A stretch of DNA of 64,000 bases from Brevibacillus choshinensis (GTDB lineage Bacteria > Bacillota > Bacilli > Brevibacillales > Brevibacillaceae): NCBI RefSeq assembly GCF_016811915.1, contig NZ_CP069127.1, forward strand, positions 1,456,001 to 1,520,000. Direction: 5' to 3'. The notes under the pieces are model-generated. The model saw only the letters and a program-made list of their open reading frames with translations, had not been told where the DNA came from and searched no databases. Below, piece by piece: positions 16,877 through 25,770 of the stretch. Each line of letters begins with the position of its first letter. Within the stretch, counting starts at the first letter, position 1. The translations under genes were made by a program, and so were the position numbers.

Positions 16877-16884
16877 CAGCAGCG

Positions 16885-16930
16885 ACACATGCGCAGTCCA
16901 TGACTAATGGGCTCGAGCATGTGTCTTTTG
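16885..16930. terminator. Bidirectional terminator before arsC
   Basis: ACACATGC and GCATGTGT form a stem with T-rich flanks, between the convergent VOC gene and arsC. Confidence 0.6.
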
Positions 16931-16935
16931 CCATT

Positions 16936-17340
16936 TTATTCTCCTGTCTCTGCAAATCGTTGTATCCGCGCACCGATTTCATCGCGTACCCGCTGAAACT
17001 CGGACCATTCTTTGCCCGCTGGGTCGTCAAACCCCCAATGGACTCGTTTGACATGAGGAGGGGGCGTCGGACATACGGAATCGGCATGGCTGCACAGCGT
17101 CACGACAAGATCTGCTTTCTCTAGCAGGGCTGGGTCAATCCCATCAGAAGTCTGATGGGTAATGTCGATTCCCACTTCGTGCATGGCCCGCACAGCATTC
17201 GGATTGACACCGTGTGCTTCGATCCCGGCGGAAGAGACGTTCCAAGTGGCCCCCAAATGCTTTTTTGCCCACCCTTCCGCCATCTGGCTGCGGCAGGAAT
17301 TCCCCGTACATAAGAAGTAAATGGTTTTTTTGTTTTCCAT
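16936..17340 (-). CDS. arsC: Arsenate reductase, thioredoxin-coupled type
   Basis: A 134-residue LMW-phosphatase-fold arsenate reductase, converting arsenate to arsenite in the cytoplasm with electrons from thioredoxin. The P-loop CTGNSCRS contains C11 and C16 with R17, and the redox pair C83 and C90 lies in [11 protein letters not shown], equivalent to the three-cysteine relay of S. aureus pI258 ArsC. The ATG at 17340 has AAGGAG upstream. It is the last gene of the arsR-arsI-acr3-arsC operon, 29 bases after acr3. Confidence 0.95.
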   Translation of the reverse strand: MENKKTIYFLCTGNSCRSQMAEGWAKKHLGATWNVSSAGIEAHGVNPNAVRAMHEVGIDITHQTSDGIDPALLEKADLVVTLCSHADSVCPTPPPHVKRVHWGFDDPAGKEWSEFQRVRDEIGARIQRFAETGE

Positions 17341-17369
17341 GCTGAAATCTCCTTGTTTACATCTGTTTG

Positions 17370-18404
17370 CTAAGCGCTGGCAAAGTACTTTCGTTTGAAC
17401 GATAAAGCGATCTGGACCAAGGCGATCATTACCGGAACTTCCACAAGCGGACCAATGACGGCTGCAAAGGCGGCACCCGAGTGAATCCCAAACACACCGA
17501 CTGCCACAGCGATCGCCAGCTCAAAGTTATTGCTGCCTGCTGTAAAGGCGAGGGTCGTCGTCACCGGATAGCTTGCGCCCATTTTCTTCCCCAGAAAGAA
17601 TGAGACGAAGAACATCAGGATGAAATAGAGGAGCAAGGGAATGGCAATGCGCACGACATCGAGCGGCACGCTCACGATGCTGTCTCCTTTGAGGGAAAAC
17701 ATGACCATGATCGTAAAGAGCAGAGCGACCAGTGTAATCGGGCTTATTTTGGGAATAAACACCTTTTCGTACCACTGTCGCCCTTTTGCTTTCACCAGGG
17801 TAAATCGTGTGAGCATCCCTGCCAGAAAGGGAATTCCGAGGTAAAGGAAAACGGATTTTGCCACTTCGGTCATTGTGATGAAAACGACCGCTCCATGGAT
17901 CCCCAGCCATTCGGGAATGACGGTGACAAAGACATACGCGTAGAAAGAAAAGAACAGCATTTGAAATACCGAATTGAAGGCGACGAGACCCGCTGCATAT
18001 TCGGTATCGCCTTTTGCGAGGTCATTCCATACGATTACCATCGCAATGCAGCGTGCAAGACCAATCATGATGAGTCCCACCATATATTCTGGCTTATCCG
18101 GCAAGAAAATGACCGCGAGCAAAAACATCAAGATAGGACCGATCACCCAGTTTTGCAGCAGGGACAACAACAGAACCTTGGTGTCCCGAAAGACACGTCC
18201 TATCTCTTCATACCGTACTTTTGCCAATGGGGGATACATCATCAGGATCAAGCCAGTGGCAAGAGGGATGGAGGTGGTGCCGATCTGCAAACGATTCAAG
18301 CCACTCGTGAAGGCAGGAAAGAAAGTGCCAATGGCAATACCTGCGGCCATGGCGAGGAAAATCCAAAGGGTGAGGAATCGATCGAAAAAGGACAAACGTT
18401 TCAT
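17370..18404 (-). CDS. acr3: Arsenite efflux permease, ACR3 family
   Basis: A 344-residue membrane protein with ten hydrophobic segments, the usual ACR3 size, exporting arsenite using the proton gradient. Family features include [19 protein letters not shown], where the Cys is the conserved residue needed for transport, and [20 protein letters not shown] near residue 300. ATG at 18404 was chosen because AGGAGT lies six bases upstream; the frame is open 42 codons further without a signal. It follows arsI by 19 bases. Confidence 0.95.
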   Translation of the reverse strand: MKRLSFFDRFLTLWIFLAMAAGIAIGTFFPAFTSGLNRLQIGTTSIPLATGLILMMYPPLAKVRYEEIGRVFRDTKVLLLSLLQNWVIGPILMFLLAVIFLPDKPEYMVGLIMIGLARCIAMVIVWNDLAKGDTEYAAGLVAFNSVFQMLFFSFYAYVFVTVIPEWLGIHGAVVFITMTEVAKSVFLYLGIPFLAGMLTRFTLVKAKGRQWYEKVFIPKISPITLVALLFTIMVMFSLKGDSIVSVPLDVVRIAIPLLLYFILMFFVSFFLGKKMGASYPVTTTLAFTAGSNNFELAIAVAVGVFGIHSGAAFAAVIGPLVEVPVMIALVQIALSFKRKYFASA

Positions 18405-18423
18405 GAGATACTCCTGTCTTGCA

Positions 18424-18861
18424 TCAGCAGCACGATTTCGCTGCTTCTCTATTCTGATCTGCACAGCAGGGCGTGGATTCACTCTTGTGGACGTCACTGT
18501 CGGCCTTCGTGTAAAAGAACTCCCACTCATTTCCGTCCGGGTCCGTCACCCAAAATTTATCCTGCACGGCATAGCAGCAAGTGGTGTCCATCTCCTCGCG
18601 GGCGAAGAAGCCCAGCTTTTCCAGGCGTTCTTTGTGAGCCGTGATTTCATCCGCACGTTCGACCTGAAAGCCAAAGTGGCTTACCTGGTTCCCGCTGACT
18701 TCATCCCTGACGTTCAGGGTAAAGTTGAGCCCCGGCGTCTCCAACAAAAACTTGGCATAATCCGGTTTTACCTTCACAGGCTCTGCTCCGAATACCTTTT
18801 GGTAAAAACCAAGCGACTTCTCCAGATTAGTTACGTTGATGCCGACATGAACGTATTTCAT
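18424..18861 (-). CDS. arsI: ArsI organoarsenical C-As lyase (VOC dioxygenase)
   Basis: A 145-residue VOC protein. The vicinal pair C95-C96 in DTTCCYAVQ, which binds trivalent organoarsenicals, and the Fe(II) ligands H5, H62 and E115 match ArsI, the dioxygenase that splits the C-As bond of methylarsenite or trivalent roxarsone. A cysteine-rich tail (TPCC and KSCC) is also typical of ArsI and of the related CadI. ATG at 18861 follows AAAGGAGG. The operon context with arsR, acr3 and arsC supports the call over a plain cadmium-induced protein. Confidence 0.88.
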   Translation of the reverse strand: MKYVHVGINVTNLEKSLGFYQKVFGAEPVKVKPDYAKFLLETPGLNFTLNVRDEVSGNQVSHFGFQVERADEITAHKERLEKLGFFAREEMDTTCCYAVQDKFWVTDPDGNEWEFFYTKADSDVHKSESTPCCADQNREAAKSCC

Positions 18862-18893
18862 TGCGATGACCTCCTTTATTTTATGTAGCATTC

Positions 18894-18909
18894 ATCAAAA
18901 AAAATTGAT
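18894..18909. promoter_or_regulatory. ATCAA-N6-TTGAT site between arsR and arsI
   Basis: A perfect copy of the inverted repeat also found twice upstream of arsR, here lying in the arsR-arsI gap. It may allow an internal promoter or add ArsR binding. Confidence 0.65.
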
Positions 18910-18934
18910 ATAAGGAGTGAAAAAATGAGCAGCA

Positions 18935-19249
18935 TTAGCAGCAGCTGCCTTTTCCCGTTTTCCTGAAGATGCAACAAAGCTCTTCCGATAACAGATGATT
19001 CACTTCGTCATCATTCAAGTCGTAATAGCTCCACGTTCCTTTTGTCTCTTTCACAATCAGATTGGCATCCAGCAAGATCTTGAGATGATAAGACAGCTTG
19101 GATTGCGGCATGTCAAACACCTCTGTGAGGTCGCACACGCAGGTTTTGCCTCGCTGGCAGAGCTCATACATGATTTCCAGCCGTTTCTGATCGGCCAGAG
19201 CTTTGAATTTTTTCTCATAGTGCTCCAATTGCTGCTTGATGTCATTCAT
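18935..19249 (-). CDS. arsR: ArsR family arsenic-responsive repressor
   Basis: A 104-residue winged-helix repressor that leaves DNA on binding trivalent arsenic. The metal-binding helix has KTCVCDL with C37 and C39, followed by MPQSKLSYHLKILLDANL, the recognition helix. Extra cysteine pairs near the C-terminus (LCC and SCC) could contribute ligands. It is the first gene of the ars operon, preceded by a promoter flanked by two matching inverted repeats. Confidence 0.95.
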   Translation of the reverse strand: MNDIKQQLEHYEKKFKALADQKRLEIMYELCQRGKTCVCDLTEVFDMPQSKLSYHLKILLDANLIVKETKGTWSYYDLNDDEVNHLLSEELCCIFRKTGKGSCC

Positions 19250-19266
19250 TCGTATGCTCCTCGTTC

Positions 19267-19341
19267 ATCAACTTTTTTTGATGTATTTAGTATATGTCTT
19301 ATCCCGAAAAGAATGCAAGTATTAAATCAAGTTTTTTTGAT
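19267..19341 (-). promoter_or_regulatory. ars promoter with two ArsR operators
   Basis: On the minus strand TTGCAT (19313-19318), an 18-base spacer and TATACT (19289-19294) form the promoter. ATCAA-N6-TTGAT occurs at 19267-19282, downstream of the -10, and at 19326-19341, upstream of the -35; centres are 59 bases apart. Both are exact copies of the site at 18894-18909, so they are very likely ArsR operators. Confidence 0.85.
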
Positions 19342-19353
19342 GTAAGCCTGATA

Positions 19354-19387
19354 ATGAAACGCAGCCTGGGAAACTGCGTTTTTGCAT
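19354..19387. terminator. Terminator after the GNAT gene
   Basis: AAACGCAG and CTGCGTTT form a stem with a short loop between the GNAT gene end and the ars promoter; T tracts are present, best on the plus strand. Confidence 0.5.
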
Positions 19388-19443
19388 GACGGCAGAATGG
19401 CAGATGAACGCACGGGAAACAGCCCGCTCATCAACCAATCCCC

Positions 19444-19974
19444 TCATTTTGATTTTCGTAGTACGGTAATGAAGCCACCCAGGATGTCATGGCTGACGGA
19501 AAAGCCTTTTCGTTTGTAGAATTCCAGGGCGTCGCTGTTTCCATTGGAGACGTAGATAAAGTAATCATCGACATCCTCGAATTGCTGCAGCCACTCCATG
19601 GACATCTGAAACAGCTTGGACCCAGCCCCATACTGTCTGTACTCTTCTTTTATGTAAAATTGGGAGAGACAGCCTACGTTCTCTTTGCGGACGGAGGCAA
19701 GGTCAAAAAAGGTGGCAAAGGAATTGGAATAGGCTTCTTTCGGAGAGATGTTGGAATACACGTAACCGACGGCTTTGTCGCCATCTTTCACGACCACAAA
19801 ATAATTGTGGAGTGCGTTTTTGACAGAAGGCACCATTCGCGTCTCAAAACTCATGCTGTCGAACAGCTCAGGTGTGATGTATGCTTTTGACTTCTGAAAA
19901 GCCATCAGCTCATTGCAAAGGTCCCGGCAAGCTTCCATTTGATCCTCGGAAATCACTTCATAATGCAGCTCCAT
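19444..19974 (-). CDS. GNAT family N-acetyltransferase
   Basis: A 176-residue acetyltransferase covering one GNAT fold. The segment CLSQFYIKEEYRQYGAGSKLFQMSMEWL is the acetyl-CoA binding motif A region, and ALEFYKRKGFSV is the usual motif B end. The ATG at 19974 has GGAGG eight bases upstream; the open frame continues 23 codons further without a signal. The acceptor substrate is unknown. It is monocistronic. Confidence 0.85.
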   Translation of the reverse strand: MELHYEVISEDQMEACRDLCNELMAFQKSKAYITPELFDSMSFETRMVPSVKNALHNYFVVVKDGDKAVGYVYSNISPKEAYSNSFATFFDLASVRKENVGCLSQFYIKEEYRQYGAGSKLFQMSMEWLQQFEDVDDYFIYVSNGNSDALEFYKRKGFSVSHDILGGFITVLRKSK

Positions 19975-20184
19975 TGATAATCCCTCCTTCCTCTCTATCA
20001 TTCGATTTCCAAGACGAGGATTCCTACCTGCGCAGCGGTGCAAAGCATGCCAAATGTGCCGGAAGTCAACGATTCCTCTAGAGGGGGGAAAGAGCGCAAT
20101 CGAAAAGAAGCGTCACGTGCTGATTTCCAGTACGATGAGGGAAAAGCCAAAGCTTCGTGCTAGAAGAGTAGAGGAGGGTAAGGA

Positions 20185-20586
20185 ATGAATCATACAATCT
20201 CAAAAGGTCGTCTGTGGACGGCTCGGGTCATGTCCGGTCTGGTCATTTTGTTCATTCTGTTTGACAGCATCATGAAATTCGTCAAGCCTGCACCGGTAGT
20301 GGAAGGGACCGTGCAGCTCGGGTACGCCGAGCATCATATTGCCGTGATCGGCGCACTCGGCCTGATATCGACGATCTTTTATCTGATTCCGCGTACCGCA
20401 TTCCTGGGGGCTGTGCTGCTGACCGGCTATTTTGGAGGCGTGATTGCCACACATATTCGCATGGATGCCCCGCTGTTCTCCCATACCTTGTTCCCCGTGT
20501 ATCTGGCGGTATTGATGTGGGGAGGCATCTGGCTGCGACATGAAAAAGTCCGCATGCTGCTCCCTGTATCCAATCGGGAGGGGTGA
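20185..20586 (+). CDS. DoxX-like small membrane protein
   Basis: A 133-residue protein with four hydrophobic segments (about 13-30, 50-68, 73-90, 100-115) in the pattern of DoxX-like membrane proteins. The segment GYFGGVIATHIR is typical. The family is often paired with oxidoreductases but its role is not established. RBS is GAGGAGGG. The DHFR-like gene starts 8 bases after its stop, so they form an operon. Confidence 0.82.
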   Translation: MNHTISKGRLWTARVMSGLVILFILFDSIMKFVKPAPVVEGTVQLGYAEHHIAVIGALGLISTIFYLIPRTAFLGAVLLTGYFGGVIATHIRMDAPLFSHTLFPVYLAVLMWGGIWLRHEKVRMLLPVSNREG

Positions 20587-20594
20587 GGAGTCGG

Positions 20595-21164
20595 ATGGGA
20601 AAAGTCGTCTTGTACATGCAAGTCTCATTGGATGGTGTGGTCTCGGACGTGGAGCAGTGGATGAATCTCAGTGACGAGATACTCGAAGATGCTCTCGCCT
20701 ACTACGATACGCTCGATGCCATCGTGATCGGAGGGCATTCGTACTCTTCCATGGCCGCGTATTGGCAGCAGGCAGAGGACGCTTCTGATTCCGCTCTCGA
20801 ACGGCGATTTGCCAAAAGGATCAACGAGCTGCCCAAGATCGTCATTTCCCGCTCGGAGCAGGAGCTGACTTGGAGGAACTCACAGCTCTTGACGTATCGT
20901 GACCTCGAGTCTTTCCGGATGGAAATCGAGCATCTCAAAAGCAGTACAACGAAGGACATCTCCGTAGAGAGCGGAGTGCGGACGTGGAGGCTATTTCTGA
21001 AAAGCGCCCTGGTTGACGAGCTGAGGCTGCTGGTGCATCCGGTAGTGGCTGCAAAGGGCGACAAGCTGTTCGATGAGATCGAGACTCAGCAGGCATGGAA
21101 ACTGAGCGGCACGAAGGTTTTCTCCAATGGCGTTGTCGAGCTGCATTATCGAATCAGCGAATGA
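20595..21164 (+). CDS. Dihydrofolate-reductase-like protein (RibD C-terminal family)
   Basis: A 189-residue protein of the RibD_C/DHFR-like superfamily, probably an NAD(P)H-dependent reductase in the cytoplasm. It has the family start YMQVSLDGVV, IVIGGHSYSS, an SGVRTWRLFLKSALVDELRLLVHPVV segment, and a C-terminal beta strand VELHYRI. The ATG at 20595 is preferred over a GTG at 20583. It is the second gene after the DoxX-like gene. The substrate is unknown. Confidence 0.85.
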   Translation: MGKVVLYMQVSLDGVVSDVEQWMNLSDEILEDALAYYDTLDAIVIGGHSYSSMAAYWQQAEDASDSALERRFAKRINELPKIVISRSEQELTWRNSQLLTYRDLESFRMEIEHLKSSTTKDISVESGVRTWRLFLKSALVDELRLLVHPVVAAKGDKLFDEIETQQAWKLSGTKVFSNGVVELHYRISE

Positions 21165-21244
21165 TCCCGAGCAGCGCTTCCTTTGCCGTAACGGAAATAG
21201 GTGGTTGACAGTTCGGGAATCGCGGAATATAATTTTCAATAATC

Positions 21245-21507
21245 TAACAATTTAAAGGTTTTGATTAGAAATAGTAGATCTGAATCGTACTTTCAGAGAG
21301 CCGTTGGTTGGTGTGAAACGGCAGTGTCGATCATTTCGAACTCATCTATGAACTGCTGCCTGACAATGTAGGGTAAGCCGGAATTCCACCGTTACAAGGA
21401 TAGATGGTGATGGCCATCGAATGAGTTCATTTCGAATTTGAAATGAAGTAGAGTGGTACCGCGAGTTCAACCTCGCCTCTATACGTAGAGGCGGGGTTTT
21501 TTGTTTG
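21245..21507 (+). promoter_or_regulatory. T-box leader (leucine) of leuA
   Basis: The T-box core AGAGTGGTACCGCGAG lies at 21450-21465; the base after TGG is T, matching discriminator A73 of tRNA-Leu. The specifier is in standard register: GAA-CTC-A with CTC (Leu) at 21341-21343. The competing terminator is CCTCGCCTC/GAGGCGGGG followed by a T run at about 21471-21506. Low leucine charging should turn leuA on. Confidence 0.93.
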
Positions 21508-21577
21508 GTTAAAGCCGGGGTTTAACCAACTCCGCTTGAACATATAGATAACCAGTACTGTGGAGGAGGAATGGAAG

Positions 21578-23131
21578 ATGAGTCGAAAAATTATCATGCT
21601 GGATACGACCCTGCGCGATGGGGAGCAAGTACCGGGCGCCAAACTGAACGTTCATCAAAAGGTGGAGTTTGCACAGCAATTGAAACGTCTGCAGGTGGAT
21701 ATGATTGAAGCAGGGTTCCCCGCTTCCTCGGAAGGGGATTTTCAGGCAGTGCAGGAAATTGCCCGCAGCGTAGGGGATACCGTCTCCATTACGGCTCTGG
21801 CTCGCGCTGTGAAAGGCGATATCGACGCGGTATACAACAGTATCAAGCTCGCTCAGAACCCGTTCATCCATATCGTTCTGGGCACTTCGGACATTCATGT
21901 GGAAAAGAAATTCAACCGTTCCAAGGACGCCGTCTTGCAGCAAGGCGTCGATGCCGTGAAATATGCGAAAACTTTGCTGCCGCAGGTACAGTATTCCACC
22001 GAGGATGCGTCGCGTTCGGAGTTTGAATACTTGTGGGAAACGATCGAAGCTGTCGTGAAAGCGGGAGCGACGATCATCAACGTACCGGATACAGTCGGGT
22101 ATGCCGTCCCCGAGGAGTTTGGGGAGTTGATCCGCAAAATCAACGATCGACTCAAAAACCTGAATCCGGATGTCATCCTGAGTGTGCACTGCCACAATGA
22201 CCTCGGCTTGGCGACAGCCAACACGCTCGCCGCGATCAAGAACGGGGCGCAGAAAGTAGAATGTACGATCAACGGCTTGGGCGAGCGTGCAGGCAACACC
22301 TCGCTGGAGGAAGTCGTGATGGCGCTCAAGGTCCGCGAAAATTACTACAAATGCGGATCGAACATCAAGACGACAGAGCTGCTCCGCACTTCACGTCTGC
22401 TCACGTATCTGACTGGTCTCGACGTACAGGTGAACAAAGCGATCACCGGCGACAATGCGTTTGCCCACTCTTCCGGCATCCATCAGGACGGATTGTTGAA
22501 GGACAAACAAGTGTACGAGATCATGTCTCCGGAAGAAGTCGGTGCGGACAGCATGGAGCTGATCCTGACGGCACGCTCCGGTCGCCACGCTTTCAAGAAC
22601 GCAGTGGAAAAGATGGGCTTCGATACGAGCGATGCGGAAGAATTCGAAGAGCTGTTCGCGAAGTTCCTGACTCTCGCTGATGCCAAAAAAGAAGTGTACG
22701 ACCATGATGTGTTCTATCTGGTGACGAATCACCGCACGCTGGATACGCGCGACAGCCATCTGTACGAACTGGAGTCCTTCCAGGTGGTGACCAATGACAT
22801 GTATCCGACGGCCACGGTGAAATTGAGAAGAGGCATGGAGGTCGTCAAGGACAGTGCGGTCGGGGACGGCCCGATCGATGCTCTCTACAGTGTCATCAAG
22901 ACGCTGGTGGGTCTGGACGTGGAGCTGAAGGATTACAAGATCAACAGCATGTCCCGGGGAAAAGAGGCGATCGGTCGAGTCAATATCCGGATCGAGTACC
23001 AGGGCAAGACGTACTCGGGCCGTGCGATGGATACCGATATCATCAAGGCGAGCGCCATGGCCTTCCTGAACGGGATCAACGCCGTCATTCTCGATGTTGC
23101 AAACGAGAGTCTGAGCCTTGTCCAGCAATAG
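21578..23131 (+). CDS. leuA: 2-isopropylmalate synthase
   Basis: A 517-residue enzyme joining acetyl-CoA and 2-oxoisovalerate, the first committed step of leucine synthesis. DTTLRDGEQVPGA holds the catalytic Arg and metal-binding Asp, SVHCHNDLGLATAN provides the metal-binding His pair, and GLGERAGN is conserved. The C-terminal ~125 residues form the LeuA dimer regulatory domain, where leucine inhibits. The ATG at 21578 has GGAGGAGGA upstream. Citramalate synthase is an alternative for such sequences, but the Leu T-box supports LeuA. The rest of the leu operon is not next to it. Confidence 0.93.
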   Translation: MSRKIIMLDTTLRDGEQVPGAKLNVHQKVEFAQQLKRLQVDMIEAGFPASSEGDFQAVQEIARSVGDTVSITALARAVKGDIDAVYNSIKLAQNPFIHIVLGTSDIHVEKKFNRSKDAVLQQGVDAVKYAKTLLPQVQYSTEDASRSEFEYLWETIEAVVKAGATIINVPDTVGYAVPEEFGELIRKINDRLKNLNPDVILSVHCHNDLGLATANTLAAIKNGAQKVECTINGLGERAGNTSLEEVVMALKVRENYYKCGSNIKTTELLRTSRLLTYLTGLDVQVNKAITGDNAFAHSSGIHQDGLLKDKQVYEIMSPEEVGADSMELILTARSGRHAFKNAVEKMGFDTSDAEEFEELFAKFLTLADAKKEVYDHDVFYLVTNHRTLDTRDSHLYELESFQVVTNDMYPTATVKLRRGMEVVKDSAVGDGPIDALYSVIKTLVGLDVELKDYKINSMSRGKEAIGRVNIRIEYQGKTYSGRAMDTDIIKASAMAFLNGINAVILDVANESLSLVQQ

Positions 23132-23149
23132 CATAGTCAATAGAAAGCA

Positions 23150-23196
23150 CGCAAAAAAGGTTGCACGTCCCATGTGGGCTGTGCAACCTTTTTGAT
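23150..23196. terminator. Bidirectional terminator between leuA and SDR gene
   Basis: AAAAAGGTTGCAC and GTGCAACCTTTTT form a perfect stem with A and T tails on the two strands, serving both convergent genes. Confidence 0.85.
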
Positions 23197-23202
23197 TCAT
23201 CC

Positions 23203-23964
23203 TCACAAATGGGAACCACCCGTCGCATCGATCAGCTGGCCAGTCACCCAGCGACTGTCCCCGGAGGCCAAAAAAGCGACGACATCCGCAATATCATTCG
23301 GCTGGCCGACTCTGCCCAGAGCGGACATGTCCGCGGCGTGCTTTTGACCTTCGGGTGTGTGCAGCCAGGATGCGTTCACATCTGTGTCTACGATGCCAGG
23401 GAGTACGGCATTGACTGTAATCTGGCGCGGTCCCAGCAATTGGGCGAGATGCAGGGTGAACGTATTGAGCGCCCCTTTGGTCAGGTTGTACGCCATGATA
23501 TGCGGGTAGGCGATCCGGGTCACACCGGAGGAAATGTTGATGATCCTGCCCCCGTCGGCAAGCAAGGGTAAAATCTGTTGGATGAGAAAGAATGGCGCCT
23601 TTACGTTCACCGCAAAAAGTTCATCGAAGGATTCCTCCGTTGTTTCCTCCAAGGTCTGGGAGGTGCCGATTCCCGCGTTGTTGACGAGGATATCGAGCTT
23701 GCCGCCAGAATGGGCGTCGAGCTCTTCTTTCAAGGAAGTGATGAGCTGATGGACGCCCGCGACCGACTCCAGCCTGGCTCCGATGGCAAATGCTTGGCCC
23801 CCTCGATCGGCAATCGCACGGACAACCTCTTCAGCAGCGATAGGATTGTGACCGTAATGGACGGCCACCTGTGCACCTTCTTCAGCGAGACGCAGGGCGA
23901 TCCCTCTTCCGATTCCTCTGCTTGCTCCCGTTACCAGCGCGATTTTTCCTTCCAGACGTTTCAT
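23203..23964 (-). CDS. SDR oxidoreductase, FabG-like
   Basis: A 253-residue classical SDR. TGASRGIGRGIA near residue 13 binds NAD(P), NNAG is at about residue 95, the catalytic Ser is in INISSG, and the Tyr/Lys pair is in YNLTKGAL. The C-terminal segment WVTGQLIDATGGSHL is typical of 3-oxoacyl-reductase-like or glucose-dehydrogenase-like SDRs. It is not in a fatty acid cluster, so it is probably not the housekeeping FabG. ATG at 23964 has AGGAGTGGAG upstream. Confidence 0.87.
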   Translation of the reverse strand: MKRLEGKIALVTGASRGIGRGIALRLAEEGAQVAVHYGHNPIAAEEVVRAIADRGGQAFAIGARLESVAGVHQLITSLKEELDAHSGGKLDILVNNAGIGTSQTLEETTEESFDELFAVNVKAPFFLIQQILPLLADGGRIINISSGVTRIAYPHIMAYNLTKGALNTFTLHLAQLLGPRQITVNAVLPGIVDTDVNASWLHTPEGQKHAADMSALGRVGQPNDIADVVAFLASGDSRWVTGQLIDATGGSHL

Positions 23965-24050
23965 TTTTCTCCACTCCTCACAGGTTCGATGTAGGTTTCA
24001 TATGTACCGTACACCCTCCAGTAAAGGGGAGAGTCAAGCGGCTGCTGCTC

Positions 24051-24887
24051 TCAAATCGCCGCGAGGGGCACGACGATTTCGGATTGGCGCATCCTACCGT
24101 ACATCTCGTGATCAGCGGAAAGATAGGTTTCGCGGATGGGTTCGGAGCCTGCGGGGGTGTAACCGTTCGATACGACCCAGTCCAGGACATCATGGATCGC
24201 CGAGCAATCGCTTTTGTACGGATCACACTCGTGCAGGAGCGCTGCGGCACGATCTACCCCCGGCAAATAGCGCACGCTCACCCGCTCATTGCCAGGGATT
24301 TCTCCGGAAAGCGGCATGGCGACTTCCACATCGATCTCGTCCTGATCATCTTCACCGGGAAATTCGCAATCGTGCCAGAGAATCATCAGGGATGGATTCT
24401 TTCTTTGCCCGTGCCTATCGACGTATTTTGCGAGTTCATCCAGGAGCACGCACAGCGTTGCACGGCGGATACGGGAGCGAATGGAAGCCACCAGCTGCGG
24501 CTCAACAGGGCGAAGGAGGACTTGCTGGTGAATCGGCTTTTTCTCATGGTGCACCTCGACGCGGTCAATCCGCTCACTGACTTCAGCGAGCTGCCGCTGA
24601 GCGAGTGAGATGATCTGCATGAGCTCATGCTGTTTATCCAATAGCTGATCTTTGATGACGCTCAGCGGTGTCCGCTCTTCTAAGAAGGTCTTGATTTGCT
24701 CCAAGGTGAATCCCTGTTCCTTGAAGGAGGCGATCCGCTTTATGGTCAAGAGCTGTTCTTCCGAATAATACCGGTAGCCGGATAACTGATCTACGAAAGC
24801 CGGCTTAACGAGCTCGAGCTGATCGTAATAGCGCAGGGTTTTGATCGAGGCTCCGCTCAGTTTGGAAAACTCGCTGATTCTAAGCAT
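24051..24887 (-). CDS. MerR family regulator with GyrI-like effector domain
   Basis: A 278-residue regulator. Residues 1-70 form the MerR winged helix (ISEFSKLSGASIKTLRYYDQLELVKPA), then a long helix for dimerisation (about 75-115), then a GyrI/BmrR-type small-molecule binding domain. This resembles multidrug-sensing MerR proteins. ATG at 24887 follows AGGAGGGG. It lies 13 bases downstream of the TetR gene on the same strand, so the two regulators may be cotranscribed. No target is evident. Confidence 0.88.
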   Translation of the reverse strand: MLRISEFSKLSGASIKTLRYYDQLELVKPAFVDQLSGYRYYSEEQLLTIKRIASFKEQGFTLEQIKTFLEERTPLSVIKDQLLDKQHELMQIISLAQRQLAEVSERIDRVEVHHEKKPIHQQVLLRPVEPQLVASIRSRIRRATLCVLLDELAKYVDRHGQRKNPSLMILWHDCEFPGEDDQDEIDVEVAMPLSGEIPGNERVSVRYLPGVDRAAALLHECDPYKSDCSAIHDVLDWVVSNGYTPAGSEPIRETYLSADHEMYGRMRQSEIVVPLAAI

Positions 24888-24900
24888 GACAGCTCCCCTC

Positions 24901-25485
24901 CTATCGCTTGAATTCAATATGGTGTATACGGGCGTTGACGAGCGTGAATAACTGCTCAGCCATATACCCAGCCGAATATTTGAAATTGGTTTCTGCCCAG
25001 TACATGACCATCCCGATGGTTGCGGACATTTGATAGCTCAGCATGATTTCGTAATCGATGGGAGGATCGGTTTCCTCCATTTCGATATGCATGTCGCGTC
25101 GCATGGATTCGCGAAGCTTGTGGTTCATTTCAAAGTAGATGCTTTTGTCGACAGCGTGCAAGGCCATGAAAACGTCCTTGTGTTTTTCGATATGGGCAAA
25201 CAGCTGAAGGCTGGATGGGTAGATTTTCGTTGCTTCCACCCGATCCATGCCTTCGTAGGGTGCCAGCAGTGTGTTTGCGAAGCCGCTCAGGAATTCATCC
25301 CGTATTTCGCGCAGCAGCTCCTCTTTGCCGAGGTAGTGGTTGTAAAATGTCCCTCGATTGTAATCCGCTCGTTGCGCAATATCTTGAATGGTTACAGCCT
25401 CATACCCTTTTTCTAGGATCAGGGAGACGAATGCTGTCTTGATTGCTTGGCGTGTTCTTTTCGTTCTGCGGTCCAGTTGATCCAT
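24901..25485 (-). CDS. TetR family transcriptional regulator
   Basis: A 194-residue repressor. The N-terminal HTH reads AVTIQDIAQRADYNRGTFYNHYLGKEELL, typical of TetR, followed by an all-alpha ligand domain of the TetR_C_8-like type. The ATG at 25485 is chosen by homology to the usual TetR length; its ribosome site (AGGATC) is weak, and ATG at 25527 is an alternative. It is divergent from an SDR gene with a long palindrome between, so it probably represses that gene and itself. Confidence 0.87.
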   Translation of the reverse strand: MDQLDRRTKRTRQAIKTAFVSLILEKGYEAVTIQDIAQRADYNRGTFYNHYLGKEELLREIRDEFLSGFANTLLAPYEGMDRVEATKIYPSSLQLFAHIEKHKDVFMALHAVDKSIYFEMNHKLRESMRRDMHIEMEETDPPIDYEIMLSYQMSATIGMVMYWAETNFKYSAGYMAEQLFTLVNARIHHIEFKR

Positions 25486-25565
25486 CTTTAGCGAGATCCT
25501 GCCTTCGTTGGAATAGGTTTCTTTCATTATAGCGCAACGGCAGCACGCAGTTGAATTTGTGCAGC

Positions 25566-25596
25566 AATTGAACATCTGCGGCAAATCTGTTCAATT
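25566..25596. promoter_or_regulatory. 31-base palindrome, likely TetR operator
   Basis: AATTGAACA and TGTTCAATT are perfect nine-base arms separated by 13 bases, in the divergent region between the TetR gene and the SDR gene. A second, 12-base palindrome, ATTGAGCTCAAT, lies at 25663-25674, closer to the SDR gene. Confidence 0.65.
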
Positions 25597-25770
25597 TCGC
25601 ACGGATACGGGACGCTTGGCTCTTCCTCTGTCTGATAGGAGACATATCGAAGAGGACTGCTCATTGAGCTCAATTGGCAAAGAGAGTTATCTTGGATATG
25701 TAAGAAAGAGAACGAATAAATCCGGATTTATCGCTCGATTGAAAATCAATGGTAGAGGAGCGAATGGAGC

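Noticed and set aside
21578-23131. Citramalate synthase as the identity of the leuA gene
   Set aside because: The Leu-specific T-box (CTC specifier, discriminator T) and length favour 2-isopropylmalate synthase, though sequence alone does not fully exclude it.
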